DNA of 64,000 bases, taken from positions 65,688-129,687 of the forward strand of contig NZ_JACTVA010000011.1 in the NCBI RefSeq assembly GCF_014490485.1, read 5' to 3'. The notes beneath the pieces are model-generated. The model did no database searches, was not told the DNA's origin, and was given only the letters and a program-made list of their open reading frames with translations. How positions within the stretch are numbered: position 1 is the stretch's first letter; each line of letters opens with the position of its first letter. Positions 13,852-24,431 of the stretch are shown piece after piece. Made by a program: the position numbers and the translations under genes. This DNA is from Teichococcus aerophilus. GTDB taxonomy: Bacteria > Pseudomonadota > Alphaproteobacteria > Acetobacterales > Acetobacteraceae.

Positions 13852-15039
13852 TCAGGTGAGGTGCGGCAAGCCCAGATAATCCTGGCTCTGCATCTCCATC
13901 AGGCGCGACGCTGTCCGCTGGAACATCGCCGCGTTCTCTCCCTGCTCGTAAAGCTGGTCCGGCACCGCCGCGGCGGAGGCGACCAGCTTGCACCGGTGTT
14001 CGTAGAGCGTGTCCACCAGCGTGATGAAGCGGCGGGCCCGGTCGAAATTATCCGGCCCCAGCCGTGGCACCCCGTCCAGCACCAGGGTGTGGTAATGCGT
14101 CGAAAAGGCCAGGTAGTCGGCCGGTCCCAGCGGCTTGCCGCACAGCGCGTCGAAATCCGCGCGCGCGACACCCCCGACCGCCTGGGGCACTTCGATCTGC
14201 CGCCCCAGCACCGCCAGGGTCTTGGGCTGGCCGTGCCGCTGCCCGGTCAGCTCGTAGAAGGCATTGTCCAGCGCCCGCTCGGCGCGGCCATCGGCCGGCA
14301 CGTGCCAGGTGGGCAGGCCGTGGATACGGTCCCGCCGGTAGTCCTGCGCCGATTGCAGGTACAGCACCGCCACCTTCTGCTGGATCAGATGGATGAAGGG
14401 CAGGAAGGCATCGCGCCCCGGCTTGCCCTTGAACAGGTCGGCCGGCGCGGTGTTGGAGGTGGCGACCATCACCACGCCCTTGGCGAACAGCGCCTCAAAC
14501 AACCGGCCGAGGATCATGGCATCGGTGATGTCATGCACCTGGAATTCGTCGAAGCACAGCAGCGCGGCATCATCGGCGATGCTGTCGGCCAGCGGCGGGA
14601 TCGGGTCGGCATCGTGGCCGTTCTGCTTCCGCCAGGCATGGATGCGGGCGTGGCATTCCTGCATGAACTGGTGGAAGTGGATGCGGCGCTTCCGCGGCAC
14701 GTCGGCGCAATCGAAGAACAGGTCCATGAGCATGGACTTCCCGCGCCCCACCTCGCCAACCATGTACAGGCCCTGCGGTGCGTTGCCCGGCGCTTCGTCG
14801 ACCGGCTTGCGGCGGAAGAAGCGGCTCATGAAACCGCCGCCAGGCTTGTCGGGTTCTTCCTGCCGGGGCTCGTAGCCGCGCAGGCGGCGCCAGAGATCCT
14901 GCAAGGTCTCCGCGGCCAGCTCCTGGGCGCTGTCGGCGCGCAGCACCCCGGCCGCTACCCTCGCGCGGTAAGCGGGCAGTGGTCCTTCTGCTGTCGTCGG
15001 GAGGCGCTGGGCCTCCGCCGGCGTGATAGGGCCATCCAT
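13852..15039 (-). CDS. zapE: Cell division protein ZapE (AFG1-like ATPase)
   Basis: 395 residues from MDGPITPAEA. The Walker A motif is GEVGRGKSMLMDLFF and the Walker B region is DDAALLCFDEFQVHDITDA. A further arginine-rich segment follows ATSNTAPADLFKG. The family is a P-loop ATPase that acts at the Z ring in E. coli and is related to yeast Afg1. The reading frame stays open to a second ATG at 15087, so 16 extra residues are possible; neither start has an excellent ribosome site. Presence between sdh and mdh-suc is a conserved alphaproteobacterial arrangement. Confidence 0.93.
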   Translation of the reverse strand: MDGPITPAEAQRLPTTAEGPLPAYRARVAAGVLRADSAQELAAETLQDLWRRLRGYEPRQEEPDKPGGGFMSRFFRRKPVDEAPGNAPQGLYMVGEVGRGKSMLMDLFFDCADVPRKRRIHFHQFMQECHARIHAWRKQNGHDADPIPPLADSIADDAALLCFDEFQVHDITDAMILGRLFEALFAKGVVMVATSNTAPADLFKGKPGRDAFLPFIHLIQQKVAVLYLQSAQDYRRDRIHGLPTWHVPADGRAERALDNAFYELTGQRHGQPKTLAVLGRQIEVPQAVGGVARADFDALCGKPLGPADYLAFSTHYHTLVLDGVPRLGPDNFDRARRFITLVDTLYEHRCKLVASAAAVPDQLYEQGENAAMFQRTASRLMEMQSQDYLGLPHLT

Positions 15040-15207
15040 CGCGTTGCGGCATAGCCTCTTGGCCGGCATCCGGCAACCGTGATGCATGAAGACCGCCTGC
15101 GAAGTCGTTGCTCAAAAAGGAAACTTAGCCGCTCTCATGCCGGTGATGCATCTATCGGCACCGGCAATGGTTAATCATCCGTTGAGAATAATAAAAGGGA
15201 ATTCACC

Positions 15208-15471
15208 ATGATCGACAAGACGAAGATCCAGGAACACGCTGAAATCGTCGGCTCGTGCGGCAATCATGTCGGGACGGTCGATCACCTCGAAGGTGATTTC
15301 ATCAAGTTGACCCGCAACGATTCCGCCGACGGGCAACACCATTACCTGCCGTTGAGCGCCGTCGCGGATGTCGACGGAGAAAAAGTGGTCACTACGATGA
15401 ACCACAAGGCTGCGTTGTCTTTGCTGCAGGACCGACCGGAATCCGGCGCCGGTGGCTTCGCCGCCGTCTGA
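15208..15471 (+). CDS. DUF2171 domain protein
   Basis: 87 residues. It starts MIDKTKIQEHAEIVGSCG and contains HVGTVDHLEGDFIKLTRND and HHYLPLSAVADVDGEKV, the pattern of DUF2171, a small PRC-barrel-like fold of unknown function that is often stress-associated. It is a single-gene unit on the plus strand between two minus-strand operons. The upstream DNA is noticeably AT-rich (tgagaataataaaaggg), suitable for a strong promoter and ribosome site. Confidence 0.85.
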   Translation: MIDKTKIQEHAEIVGSCGNHVGTVDHLEGDFIKLTRNDSADGQHHYLPLSAVADVDGEKVVTTMNHKAALSLLQDRPESGAGGFAAV

Positions 15472-15634
15472 AGCGGCCCAAGGGCGGGGTAGAAATATCG
15501 TCGGCCCCTCGCCTTTTCTTTCGTGCCGCGTGCCGGCCAAGACCGTGAGCGCAGCCACTTCGCCTTGCAGCCAGGGCTGCTGCTGACATCGCCGCCGTGA
15601 TGCGGCATCCCGGAAAGCGCGCCTCCCGGGCATG

Positions 15635-15672
15635 AAAAAGCCCCGACGGATTTGCATCCGGCGGGGCTTTTT
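15635..15672. terminator. Bidirectional intrinsic terminator between DUF2171 gene and sdhB
   Basis: AAAAAGCCCCG, a mismatch, CGGAT, loop TTGC, ATCCG, a mismatch, CGGGGCTTTTT. The stem is flanked by A-run and T-run, so it can end transcripts from both sides: the DUF2171 gene on the plus strand and sdhB, 22 bp away, on the minus strand. Confidence 0.9.
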
Positions 15673-15693
15673 CGGCCGACCCGTGAGGGTGGC

Positions 15694-16479
15694 TCAGCTC
15701 TGGCGCTCGACCATCATCGACTTGATGCTGCCAATGGCCTCGGCGGGGTTCAGCCCCTTCGGGCAGGTCGCCGTGCAGTTCATGATGGTATGGCAGCGGT
15801 ACAGCCGGAACGGATCTTCCAGGTTGTCCAGCCGCTCACCCGTCGCCTCGTCGCGCGAATCGGCGATCCAGCGATAGGCCTGCAGCAGCACGGCCGGGCC
15901 GAGGTAGCGGTCGCCGTTCCACCAGTAGGACGGGCAGGCGGTGGAGCAGCAGAAGCACAGGATGCACTCCCACAGCCCGTCCAGCTTGGCGCGCTCTTCC
16001 TTGGACTGCAGCCGCTCGCCATCCGGCGGCGGGGCCGTGTCGGACTTCAGCCAGGGCTCGACCGAGCGGAGCTGCGCGTAGATCTGGCTGAGGTCCGGCA
16101 CCAGGTCCTTCACCACCGGCATGTGCGGCAGCGGGGTGATGCGGACATCCGCCTTCTTCACGTCCTCGATCGGCTTCAGGCAGGCCAGCGTGTTCATGCC
16201 GTCGATGTTCATCGCGCAGGAACCGCAGATGCCCTCGCGGCAGGAACGACGGAACGTCAGCGTCGTGTCCGTCTCGTTCTTGATCTTGATCAGCGCGTCC
16301 AGAACCATCGGGCCGCACTTGTCGAGGTCGAGCTCGTAAGTGTCGTAGCGCGGGTTCTCCCCCGTATCGGGGTCGAAGCGGTAGATCTTGAACGACTTCA
16401 CGTTCGTGGCGCCCGGCTCGGCCTTATAGGTCTTGCCGGTGCCGATGGTGGAATTCTTGGGCAGCGTGAAAGTGGCCAT
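15694..16479 (-). CDS. sdhB: Succinate dehydrogenase iron-sulfur subunit
   Basis: 261 residues. The N-terminal ferredoxin domain carries the [2Fe-2S] ligands in [16 protein letters not shown]. The C-terminal domain carries the [4Fe-4S] and [3Fe-4S] ligands in [17 protein letters not shown] and [11 protein letters not shown]. It passes electrons from the SdhA flavin to quinone at the membrane anchors. It is the last gene of sdhCDAB and starts 15 bp after sdhA. Confidence 0.98.
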   Translation of the reverse strand: MATFTLPKNSTIGTGKTYKAEPGATNVKSFKIYRFDPDTGENPRYDTYELDLDKCGPMVLDALIKIKNETDTTLTFRRSCREGICGSCAMNIDGMNTLACLKPIEDVKKADVRITPLPHMPVVKDLVPDLSQIYAQLRSVEPWLKSDTAPPPDGERLQSKEERAKLDGLWECILCFCCSTACPSYWWNGDRYLGPAVLLQAYRWIADSRDEATGERLDNLEDPFRLYRCHTIMNCTATCPKGLNPAEAIGSIKSMMVERQS

Positions 16480-16494
16480 GAACCCGCTCCTTCC

Positions 16495-18306
16495 TCAGTA
16501 CACGCGCGGCTTGGGCGGGAAGACCTGGACCTCGTTGGTCAAGGTCCGCATCTTCACGTCGCGGTAGTCGAGGGTGACGTTGTAGTTGTCGTCGACCTTG
16601 GCCAGGGTGTGCTTCATCCAGTTCACGTCATCGCGCTCCGGATAATCCTCCTGGGCATGGGCGCCACGGCTTTCCTTCCGGGCCTCGCCGCCGACCACGG
16701 TGGTCAGCGCGTTGCCGATCAGGTTGTCCAGCTCCATCGCCTCCACCAGGTCGCTGTTCCAGATCAGGCTCCGGTCGGCGATCTTGATGTCGGAATAGGT
16801 GGCGGCCACCTTCGCCATCTTCTCGCAGCCTTCCTTCAGCAGCTCGGAGGTGCGGAACACGGCGGCGTGGGTCTGCATGGTGCGCTGCATGTTCATGCGC
16901 AGCTCGGCGACCGAGGTGCTGCCCTTGGCGTGGCGCACGCGGTCCAGCCGGTCCAGCGCCTTCTCGCCGGCGCGGGCCGGCAGGGGCTGCTGCGTGGCAC
17001 CCGGCTTGATGGTCTCGGCGGCGCGCAACGCGGCGGCGCGGCCGAACACCACAAGGTCGAGCAGCGAGTTAGTGCCGAGGCGGTTGGCGCCGTGCACGGA
17101 GACGGACGCCGCCTCACCCACCGCCATCAGGCCATGGACCACGCGGTCCTGGTCCGTGCTGGTGGGGTTCAGCACCTCGGTGTGGATGTTGGTCGGGATG
17201 CCGCCCATGTTGTAGTGGACGGTCGGGAGCATCGGGATCGGCTCCTTCGTCACGTCCACGCCGGCGAAGATCTTGGCGGTCTCGGAGATGCCCGGCAGCC
17301 GCTCGTGCAGCAGCTCGGCGCCCAGGTGCTCCAGGTGCAGGTGGATGTGGTCCTTGTGCGGACCGACGCCACGACCCTCGCGGATCTCCATCGACATGGC
17401 GCGGGAGACGACGTCGCGGGACGCCAGGTCCTTCGCCGTCGGCGCGTAGCGCTCCATGAAGCGCTCGCCCTCAGAATTCGTCAGGTAGCCGCCCTCACCG
17501 CGCGCACCCTCGGTGACGAGGCAGCCGGAGCCGTAGATGCCGGTCGGGTGGAACTGCACGAACTCGTTGTCCTGCAGCGGCAGGCCGGCGCGCAGGATCA
17601 TGCCGCCGCCATCGCCCGTGCAGGTATGGGCGGAGGTGCAGGAGAAGTAGGCGCGGCCATAGCCGCCCGTCGCCATCACCACGGTCTGGGCACGGAAGCG
17701 GTGGATGGTGCCATCCTCCAGGTTCCAGGCCATCACGCCGCGGCAGGCGCCTTCCTCGTCCATGATCAGGTCGAGCGCGAAGTACTCCACGAAGAACTCG
17801 CAGTTATGCTTCAGGCTCTGCTGGTACAGCGTGTGCAGGATGGCGTGGCCCGTGCGGTCCGCGGCGGCGCAGGCGCGCATCGCGGGGGTCTTGCCGTAGT
17901 TCTGCATGTGGCCGCCGAAGGGCCGCTGGTAGATCTTGCCATCCTCAGTGCGCGAGAAGGGCACGCCGAAATGCTCCAGCTCGATGATCGAGGGCACGGC
18001 CTCGCGGCACATGTACTCGATGGCATCCTGGTCGCCCAGCCAGTCCGACCCCTTCACGGTGTCGTACATGTGCCAGCGCCAGTTATCCTCGCCCATATTG
18101 CCGAGGGAGGCGCCGACGCCGCCCTGCGCGGCCACGGTGTGGCTGCGGGTCGGGAAGACCTTGGTGATACAGGCCGTCTTCAGCCCTGCCGCGCCCATGC
18201 CGAAGGTGGCGCGCAGGCCAGCGCCGCCCGCACCCACGACCACGACGTCATAGGTGTGGTCCACAATGCGGTAGGCACCCTGGGAGGGCATGGTGATCGC
18301 GTTCAT
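16495..18306 (-). CDS. sdhA: Succinate dehydrogenase flavoprotein subunit
   Basis: 603 residues, normal size. The FAD fingerprint [16 protein letters not shown] is near residue 20, and the covalent flavin histidine is in the segment [20 protein letters not shown]. Active-site regions include [23 protein letters not shown]. It oxidises succinate to fumarate on the cytoplasmic face. It lies 107 bp downstream of sdhD. Confidence 0.98.
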   Translation of the reverse strand: MNAITMPSQGAYRIVDHTYDVVVVGAGGAGLRATFGMGAAGLKTACITKVFPTRSHTVAAQGGVGASLGNMGEDNWRWHMYDTVKGSDWLGDQDAIEYMCREAVPSIIELEHFGVPFSRTEDGKIYQRPFGGHMQNYGKTPAMRACAAADRTGHAILHTLYQQSLKHNCEFFVEYFALDLIMDEEGACRGVMAWNLEDGTIHRFRAQTVVMATGGYGRAYFSCTSAHTCTGDGGGMILRAGLPLQDNEFVQFHPTGIYGSGCLVTEGARGEGGYLTNSEGERFMERYAPTAKDLASRDVVSRAMSMEIREGRGVGPHKDHIHLHLEHLGAELLHERLPGISETAKIFAGVDVTKEPIPMLPTVHYNMGGIPTNIHTEVLNPTSTDQDRVVHGLMAVGEAASVSVHGANRLGTNSLLDLVVFGRAAALRAAETIKPGATQQPLPARAGEKALDRLDRVRHAKGSTSVAELRMNMQRTMQTHAAVFRTSELLKEGCEKMAKVAATYSDIKIADRSLIWNSDLVEAMELDNLIGNALTTVVGGEARKESRGAHAQEDYPERDDVNWMKHTLAKVDDNYNVTLDYRDVKMRTLTNEVQVFPPKPRVY

Positions 18307-18413
18307 CGTCCCGATCCGTCCGTTACTTCTTTGCGGCGGCGCACGCCCTCCTGGGAGAGGGGCCGCCGTCTTCCTTCAGACACTCAGGCCGGCGGGCAGG
18401 CCGGCCACGCGAT

Positions 18414-18809
18414 TCAGATGGCGATCCGCAGCACCGACAGGGCGGCGAGCAGGCCGAGAATCCAGCACAGGGCCTTCACCACCAGGATGGCCATCACCCG
18501 CTTCATCTCGCCGCGCACGTAATCCTCCAGCACCACCTGCATGCCGGAGGCGGCGTGCTGGAAGGAGATGGCGATGAAGGAGAGCAGCAGCACGGCGTTC
18601 AGCGGGCGGCCGATCCACAGCACGATCTCGGCATGCGTCGCGCCGGTATGGCCGGCCACCGAGAGGATGAACCACAGCGTCAGCGGCAGCAGCGCCATGG
18701 AGGTGACGCGCTGCACCCACCAGTGATGCGTGCCACCACGGGCGGAGCCGTAGCCACGGACGCGGCCAAGGGCCGATTGCAGGCGGATGGCGGAATGTTG
18801 TTCGCTCAT
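18414..18809 (-). CDS. sdhD: Succinate dehydrogenase membrane anchor subunit
   Basis: 131 residues with three membrane helices. The helix containing SFQHAASGMQVVLEDYVRGE has the histidine and aspartate/tyrosine typical of SdhD heme and quinone contacts. The start at 18809 was chosen because GAGGAG lies 9 bp upstream and overlaps the sdhC end region; a longer version from 18836 would overlap sdhC. It anchors SdhAB together with SdhC. Confidence 0.93.
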   Translation of the reverse strand: MSEQHSAIRLQSALGRVRGYGSARGGTHHWWVQRVTSMALLPLTLWFILSVAGHTGATHAEIVLWIGRPLNAVLLLSFIAISFQHAASGMQVVLEDYVRGEMKRVMAILVVKALCWILGLLAALSVLRIAI

Positions 18810-18822
18810 GGGTGCGTGCTCC

Positions 18823-19266
18823 TCACCAAGAGACAATGGCGATGAGCCAGGTCAGCGCCGTCATGACGCCCGTGGCGATGAGGGTGATGTAACCGGTCTT
18901 GTGCACCGCCGGCAGGTCGTAGCCCTTGCCGAAATCCCAGTACAGGTGGCGCAGGCCGGCGAAGGTGTGGAACCAGGCAACGGCCGTCAGCCCGGCCAGC
19001 GCCAGCATGCCGAGGAAGGAGCCGAAGAACCACTGGGCGTTGGCGAAGGCCTGCGGCCCGGCGGCGGCGGCCACCAGCCACCACACCAGGAACACCATGC
19101 CGATCGTCCAGGCGATGCCGGCGCCACGGTTGGCGATGGACATGCCGGAGGTCATCTGCACCATGTCATAGACCTGCAGGTGCGGCGACAAGGGGCGCCG
19201 CACGCGCGTCCCGTCGGTCCGACGGCCGGTCATGACCGCCTCGCGCGCGTCTTCTGTAATGGACAT
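18823..19266 (-). CDS. sdhC: Succinate dehydrogenase cytochrome b556 subunit
   Basis: 147 residues. It has the family N-terminus RPLSPHLQVYDMVQMTSGMSI and three membrane helices, with the heme histidine likely in AWFHTFAGLRHLYWDFGKG. It is the first gene of the sdhCDAB operon, whose promoter must lie in the 215 bp before it. The SdhC family signature makes the call firm. Confidence 0.95.
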   Translation of the reverse strand: MSITEDAREAVMTGRRTDGTRVRRPLSPHLQVYDMVQMTSGMSIANRGAGIAWTIGMVFLVWWLVAAAAGPQAFANAQWFFGSFLGMLALAGLTAVAWFHTFAGLRHLYWDFGKGYDLPAVHKTGYITLIATGVMTALTWLIAIVSW

Positions 19267-19482
19267 GGGCCGATCCCGCTCCGCGAATTGTAGGCCGCGC
19301 TCTGCGCAGCGCCGGGGCAGCGGCGGGGTCAGGGCGGCTCTGGCCCTTTTATGGTGCGCTGCCGTGAAAGGTCAACGCGGCGCGACCGCCCTTCGTGCCT
19401 TAACCGTCATTTCCCAGACACAAACCGAACCGGCCGGAGCCTTCGCCCCGGCCGGTCCAGCCTGTTCCTGTCGAAGAGGAGC

Positions 19483-19815
19483 TTAGTAGCCGTAGCCACC
19501 GTTGCCCCGGTACCCGCGCGGCGGATAACCGCCATTGTCCTGGTAGCCACGGGGCGGGTACCCGCCGTTCGGGCCGTACTCGCCCCGGTCTGGCGTGGTC
19601 ACCAGGCCGCCCACGGCGCCCAGGCCACCGCCGATCAGCGCGCCAGTCCCGGCATTACCGCCGGTCAGGGCTGCAACGCCCGCACCCGCGCCCGCGCCCA
19701 GCACGCCCCCACCGATGGCACGCTGGCCCGGATTCGACGGGTCCGTGCAGGCGGCGGCGCCCAGCAGGAGCGTCAGCGCGGCCGCGGTGCCCAGCTTTCC
19801 GAATGTCTTCCGCAT
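19483..19815 (-). CDS. Glycine-zipper lipoprotein
   Basis: 110 residues. The signal peptide ends in the lipobox LLGAAAC at residues about 17-23. A glycine-zipper segment follows (IGGGVLGAGAGAGVAALTGG, then GALIGGGLGAVGG), which is the pattern of small membrane-inserting lipoproteins. The tail is built from repeats of NGGYPPRGY. The start at 19815 was chosen because it gives the signal peptide. Role unknown; single-gene unit. Confidence 0.75.
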   Translation of the reverse strand: MRKTFGKLGTAAALTLLLGAAACTDPSNPGQRAIGGGVLGAGAGAGVAALTGGNAGTGALIGGGLGAVGGLVTTPDRGEYGPNGGYPPRGYQDNGGYPPRGYRGNGGYGY

Positions 19816-19965
19816 GATGCCGTTCCTTCCGTTATGTCGTCTCAACGCGGGAAGGGTCGGCGGGATGCCGGACGAAAATGGGGCGGCGCGAAGGCCGCGC
19901 CGCCCCAATCCAACACAGAAGCGTGAGGACGTGACAAGGCCGCGCCCCGCCTCGCCCGCTCCGGT

Positions 19966-20997
19966 TCAGGCCACCGCGCGCGCCAGCAGGCCCTGCCGCA
20001 CCAGTTCCTCGGCGATCTGCACGGCGTTGAGCGCCGCGCCCTTGCGCAGGTTGTCGCCTACACACCAGAAGGCCAGGCCATGCGGCACGGTGGTGTCGGC
20101 GCGGACGCGGGAGACATACACGCTGTCCTCGCCCGCGATCTCGATCTGCGTGGCGTAGCCGCCGTCTTCCCGACGGTCGAGCACGGTCAGGCCCGGCGCC
20201 TCGCGCATCGCATCCCAGGCCTGCTCGACCGTGATGGGGCTCTCAAACTCCACATTCACCGCCTCGCCATGGCCGATGAAGACCGGCACGCGCACGGCGG
20301 TGGCCACCAGCTGGATGTCGGGGTCGAGGATCTTGCGGGTCTCGACGGCCATCTTCCACTCTTCCTTGGTGAAGCCGTCATCCATGAACTTGTCGATATG
20401 CGGGATGCAGTTGAAGGCGATGGGCTTGGTGAACTGCTCCGGCGTCGCCGCATCGTTGACGTAGATGCCGCGCGTCTGGGTGAACAGCTCATCCATCGCC
20501 TCCTTCCCCGCGCCGGAGACCGACTGGTAGGTGGAGACCACCACCCGCTTGATGCGCGCCACCTCGTGCAGCGGCTTCAGCGCCACCACCAGCTGGATGG
20601 TGGAGCAGTTCGGGTTGGCGATGATGTTGCGCTTGCGGAAGTGCTTCAGCGCCTGCGGGTTCACCTCCGGCACCACCAGCGGCACGTCGTGGTCCATGCG
20701 GAACTGGCTGGTGTTGTCGATCACCACGCAGCCCGCCGCCGCCGCCTTCGGCGCATGCACGGCCGAGACCGCGGCACCAGGGGAGAACAGGCCGATATCG
20801 ACGCCCTTCCAGTCGAACGTCTCCAAGTTCTGGACCTTCAGCACGTCCTTCTCGCCGAAGGAGACCTCCCGCCCGGTGGAGCGGCCGGACGCCAGGGCGA
20901 TCACCTCGCTGACGGGGAATGCCCGCTCAGCGAGGGTCTTGAGCATCTCGCGCCCCACATTGCCGGTGGCGCCGACGACCGCGACCCTGTAGCCCAT
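19966..20997 (-). CDS. asd: Aspartate-semialdehyde dehydrogenase
   Basis: 343 residues from MGYRVAVVGATGNVGREML, which carries the NADP-binding loop. The catalytic cysteine is in ANPNCSTIQLV and the substrate-binding part in VIDNTSQFRMDHDVPLVVPEVN. It reduces aspartyl phosphate to aspartate semialdehyde for lysine, diaminopimelate, threonine and methionine synthesis. The frame is open 45 bp further up, but the Rossmann motif fixes this start. Confidence 0.97.
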   Translation of the reverse strand: MGYRVAVVGATGNVGREMLKTLAERAFPVSEVIALASGRSTGREVSFGEKDVLKVQNLETFDWKGVDIGLFSPGAAVSAVHAPKAAAAGCVVIDNTSQFRMDHDVPLVVPEVNPQALKHFRKRNIIANPNCSTIQLVVALKPLHEVARIKRVVVSTYQSVSGAGKEAMDELFTQTRGIYVNDAATPEQFTKPIAFNCIPHIDKFMDDGFTKEEWKMAVETRKILDPDIQLVATAVRVPVFIGHGEAVNVEFESPITVEQAWDAMREAPGLTVLDRREDGGYATQIEIAGEDSVYVSRVRADTTVPHGLAFWCVGDNLRKGAALNAVQIAEELVRQGLLARAVA

Positions 20998-21128
20998 GAT
21001 GCGCTTCCTTCTTCCCGTGACGGGGCAAAAACCGGCCCGCACTAGCGCCGAAACGACGGCCGCCGCAAGGAAATGCTGGGCGGCCTGGTCGTGCCCGCCG
21101 GCTCAGGCCAGCGCGGCGGGCGCCGGGT

Positions 21129-23447
21129 TCAGCGCCGCACCGCCTGCAGGAAGGCGCCCGAACGCTCCCGCAGCACCCCGGCCTGCCCGGCCAGTTCCTC
21201 CACCGCGCCCAGCATGCCGCTGGCCGCGCTGCCGGTTTCCGCCGCCACCTGGCGGACGCGCGCGATGCGCTGGCTGACGGTACCGGTCGCCTCGGCCACC
21301 TGGGCGGCGCTGCGGGCGATCTCCTGCGTCGCCGCCCCCTGCTCCTCCACCGCGGCGGCGATGGCGGTGGCGATGTCGCTGGTCCGCTCCACCGTAGTGC
21401 CGATGCCGCGGATGGCCTCCACCGCCTTACTGGTCGCCGCCTGCATGCCGGCGATCTGGCCGGAGATCTCCTCCGTCGCCCGCGCCGTCTGCCCGGCCAG
21501 GTTCTTCACCTCGCTGGCCACCACGGCGAAGCCCTTGCCGGCCTCCCCCGCCCGCGCCGCCTCGATCGTTGCGTTCAGCGCCAGCAGGTTGGTCTGCCCG
21601 GCGATGTCGTTGATCAGGCTAATAACGTCGCCGATGCGCGCCGCGCTTTCGGACAGGCCGCGCATGGTGGCATCCGTCGCCCGCGCCTCCTGCACCGCCT
21701 GCCCGGCCACCGAGGCCGATTCGCTGACGCGGCGGGTGATCTCGACGATCGAGGCCGCCATCTGCTCGGCCGCCGCCGCGACGGACTGCACGTCCGCATC
21801 CGCCCGCCCGGCCGCCTCCGCCACTGCCGAGGCCTCCTGGCCCGACGTGGCGGCGGCATTGGCCAGCTGCCGCGCCGCCGCCTGCAGCTCGGCGGTGCGG
21901 TTGGCCACGCCGTCCACGGCGCCGCCCATCTCCACCTCGAAGGTATCGGCCAGCTTCGCCTGCTCGGTCACCATGGTCCAGACCAGCATGGGGCCAAGAT
22001 AGGCGCCGTCCTTGTCGCGGATGGCAGAGGCATCCAGGTCCATCACCTGGTCCGCCACGCGGATGCGGGCGTGGTACGGCAGGCGGCTGCCATCGGCCAG
22101 CAAGGCGCGCTGGTGCTCCGGCTTGCGGTGGAAGATGTCCACGCTCTTGCCCATCACCTCGTCCGGCGCGCAGGGCAGAATCTGCGGCACGGCGCGCAGG
22201 ATCTTCAGCATCTCGGTGTTCATATAGTCGATGCGGAACTCGTCGCGTGGGTTGCAGCGGATGATGCCGATCGGCAGCTGCTCGATCATCTGCCGCTGGG
22301 CGAAGGCCTCGCCCACCGTGCCGCGCAGCTCCTCTACCGCCTCGGCGATGATGCCGATCTCGTCCCGCCGGCCACGATCCGCCACCGTCACCGCCGCGTC
22401 GCCCTGGGCGATCCGCTGCAACACGGCGGAAAGCCGCCGCAGCGGCGTGCCCACCGTCCGCGCCGTCGCCCAACCGGAGAGCACCAGCACCAGCGCCACC
22501 AGCCCGGCCACCATCAGCGCCTCGCTCCGCGTGCTCTCCAGCACCGCCTGGCGCTGGCGCTCATCCGCCTCCACCTGGGCGGACAGCAGGCGCGCCGCCT
22601 GTGCCATCGCGCCTTCCAGCGCCTCCCGCGCCGGCTCCACCTTGTCGGCGCGCAGCACCGTGGCGCCTTCGATCAGCCCGATCAACTCGTTGGAGACAGC
22701 GGCCAGTTCCTCCACCGTGGTCACCAGCCGGCCCAGATCCTCGCTCAGCCGGGTGGAGACCTCGACGCCGCGCACGCCGCGCCCGTGCACGCGTTGCTGC
22801 GCGATGGCACGCCGGACCCGCCGCGCCTGGTCCGGCTCCTCCGCCGCCAGGTAGCGCTGGATGCTCATCCGCAGATCGCCAACCGAGGCGTGGTAGGCCA
22901 GCAGGCGGGTCCGCAGATCCTCCTGCCGCTCGGCGCCACTGACCTCGAAAGGCAGGTTGCTGATCACGCCCTCGAATTGCTGGTCGTAGGTGCTCAGGGC
23001 GTTGAACAGCCGTCCGTCCCGCAATTGCAGCATGCGCTGCCGGCCCTGCATCCCCTCCCCCAAAGCGGCGGCATAGGTGGCGGAGAGCGGCAAGGCGGCC
23101 TCGATCATCCGCGCCGCCCCGGTCCGTCCCGCCACGTCGGCGGCCTGGCGCAGCCGTTGCCGGGCGGCCTCCAGGCTCTCGCTCGCCTGGTTGGCGGCGG
23201 GGGCGAATCGGGCGCTGGTCTGTGCGGTGGCGGCGGCCAGGGCGCGCACATCGGCCCGCACCGCCTCGGTCAGCGCCGCCTGCAGAGTCTCGTTCGCCTG
23301 GGAGATGGTGTTCTGCGTCGCGTTCAGCGCCACCACGTCTCCGATGCGCGCCTGGGTCCGCCATGCCTGCCCGCCGACCAGCATCAGCGCCAGGCCAGCG
23401 GCCAGCGCCAGCTTCATGCCGACCGACAGATTGAGGAAAAAGCGCAT
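21129..23447 (-). CDS. Methyl-accepting chemotaxis protein with PAS domain
   Basis: 772 residues. A membrane helix at about 8-25 and a second at about 315-335 ([17 protein letters not shown]) flank a helical periplasmic sensor of roughly 290 residues. A HAMP segment follows ([14 protein letters not shown]), then a PAS-like domain at about 390-510 ([23 protein letters not shown] region). The C-terminal signalling domain has the hairpin tip [20 protein letters not shown] and a long coiled coil. It should send ligand or redox information to CheA/CheW. No other chemotaxis gene is in the window. Divergent from the DUF1489 gene with an 88-bp spacer. Confidence 0.93.
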   Translation of the reverse strand: MRFFLNLSVGMKLALAAGLALMLVGGQAWRTQARIGDVVALNATQNTISQANETLQAALTEAVRADVRALAAATAQTSARFAPAANQASESLEAARQRLRQAADVAGRTGAARMIEAALPLSATYAAALGEGMQGRQRMLQLRDGRLFNALSTYDQQFEGVISNLPFEVSGAERQEDLRTRLLAYHASVGDLRMSIQRYLAAEEPDQARRVRRAIAQQRVHGRGVRGVEVSTRLSEDLGRLVTTVEELAAVSNELIGLIEGATVLRADKVEPAREALEGAMAQAARLLSAQVEADERQRQAVLESTRSEALMVAGLVALVLVLSGWATARTVGTPLRRLSAVLQRIAQGDAAVTVADRGRRDEIGIIAEAVEELRGTVGEAFAQRQMIEQLPIGIIRCNPRDEFRIDYMNTEMLKILRAVPQILPCAPDEVMGKSVDIFHRKPEHQRALLADGSRLPYHARIRVADQVMDLDASAIRDKDGAYLGPMLVWTMVTEQAKLADTFEVEMGGAVDGVANRTAELQAAARQLANAAATSGQEASAVAEAAGRADADVQSVAAAAEQMAASIVEITRRVSESASVAGQAVQEARATDATMRGLSESAARIGDVISLINDIAGQTNLLALNATIEAARAGEAGKGFAVVASEVKNLAGQTARATEEISGQIAGMQAATSKAVEAIRGIGTTVERTSDIATAIAAAVEEQGAATQEIARSAAQVAEATGTVSQRIARVRQVAAETGSAASGMLGAVEELAGQAGVLRERSGAFLQAVRR

Positions 23448-23535
23448 GGACGGCCCCCCGGATTCTCTGCCGTGCATTCTGCGCGACCGACTTTAAGCAA
23501 CAGTGAAGCTTGCGGCCCGCGCGGCGCGGCGGCAG

Positions 23536-23967
23536 ATGCGGGGGGTGCTGCACCTCATCAAGCTTTCCGTCGGCCCGAAGGACGTAGGCGCGCTCCGCGT
23601 CATCCAGGAACGCCGCGTGCAGGCGGACCCGCCCCTGCGCCACCTGACCCGCATGATGCCGAAGCGGGCGGAGGAATTGCTGGATGGCGGCTCCATCTAC
23701 TGGGTGGTGGCCGGGCTGCTCTGCGTCCGCCAGCGGCTGCTGGATATTCGCACCGAGCCGGGCAAGGACGGCACCGACCACGCCGCGCTGATCCTCGACC
23801 CAACCCTGGTGCCAGTGGAGGCGCGCCGCATGAAGCCTTTCCAGGGCTGGCGCTACCTTGAGGGCGGTGCGATCCCGCCCGATATCGGCGCCGGCACCGT
23901 GGCCCAGGGCATCGAGGACCTGCCGCCGGCGCTGCTGCGGGAATTGAAGGCCCTCTGCCTCCTCTGA
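23536..23967 (+). CDS. DUF1489 family protein
   Basis: 143 residues from MRGVLHLIKLSVGPKDV. The motif-like stretches HLTRMMPKRAEELLDGGSIYWVVAG and MKPFQGWRYL match the conserved alphaproteobacterial DUF1489 family, function unknown. A GTG start at 23503 would add 11 residues. It is divergent from the chemoreceptor gene. Confidence 0.85.
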   Translation: MRGVLHLIKLSVGPKDVGALRVIQERRVQADPPLRHLTRMMPKRAEELLDGGSIYWVVAGLLCVRQRLLDIRTEPGKDGTDHAALILDPTLVPVEARRMKPFQGWRYLEGGAIPPDIGAGTVAQGIEDLPPALLRELKALCLL

Positions 23968-24149
23968 ACCGCGCGGCGCGGTGGCTGCCGAAGGGACCCT
24001 CCAGCAAAGACCCACGGGCAAGGCCCGTTGCTGGGACGCCGCCGCTGGCCACATCCCACGAAATCTCGCCATGCCGCGACGCCCTGGCTTGCCAGATGCC
24101 AGCGGCGGGACCGGCCAATATCCGCCTCTAAGTTACGGTTAATTCAGCG

Positions 24150-24330
24150 CCGGCCCATCGGCTGGTGAGGTGGGACACCGCATGGTGCTGGTTATGGAGC
24201 GGCGCGCCACACGGCCACCGCCCCACCAGTTTCGGCGGACCGCCTCTTCCCGGCAGGCGGAACGTCGATCGGCCGAGCCTTCGTGGCAGGCCTCTGGGCC
24301 GGCTGGAGCAATCCAGCCGGCCCTCTTTTA
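24150..24330 (+). ncRNA. Candidate structured non-coding RNA ending in an intrinsic terminator
   Basis: This stretch has no plausible gene but has several nested complementary segments: CTGGTG with CACCAG, GGTGG with CCACC just inside it, an internal CACCGCATGGTG hairpin, and CCGCCT with AGGCGG. It then ends in a perfect 12-bp terminator. Together this looks like a transcript of about 180 nt. It did not match any RNA family I know, including 6S, SRP RNA and common riboswitches. It might also be only the 3' tail of the DUF1489 transcript. Confidence 0.25.
24296..24329 (+). terminator. Strong intrinsic terminator
   Basis: A perfect 12-bp stem GGGCCGGCTGGA, loop GCAA, and its complement, followed by TCTTTTA on the plus strand. 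The minus strand has no T-run, so the direction is clear. Confidence 0.85.
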
Positions 24331-24431
24331 TGGCGGCCCAGGACAGGCCCTCCCACCAATGCCGGTTTTCCCCGCAATACCGCCGCCGAGGCTCTTGCCA
24401 TCGCACCCTGATCCGGCACATCCCGCTGCAA

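Noticed and set aside
15652..18522. A 956-codon open frame on the plus strand opposite sdhA and sdhB
   Set aside because: It mirrors sdhAB codon by codon; long antisense frames are expected in DNA this GC-rich. The minus-strand genes have complete family motifs.
24150..24330. A riboswitch controlling the zinc metallopeptidase
   Set aside because: More than 400 bp and a second terminator lie between it and the gene, and no known aptamer core was recognised.
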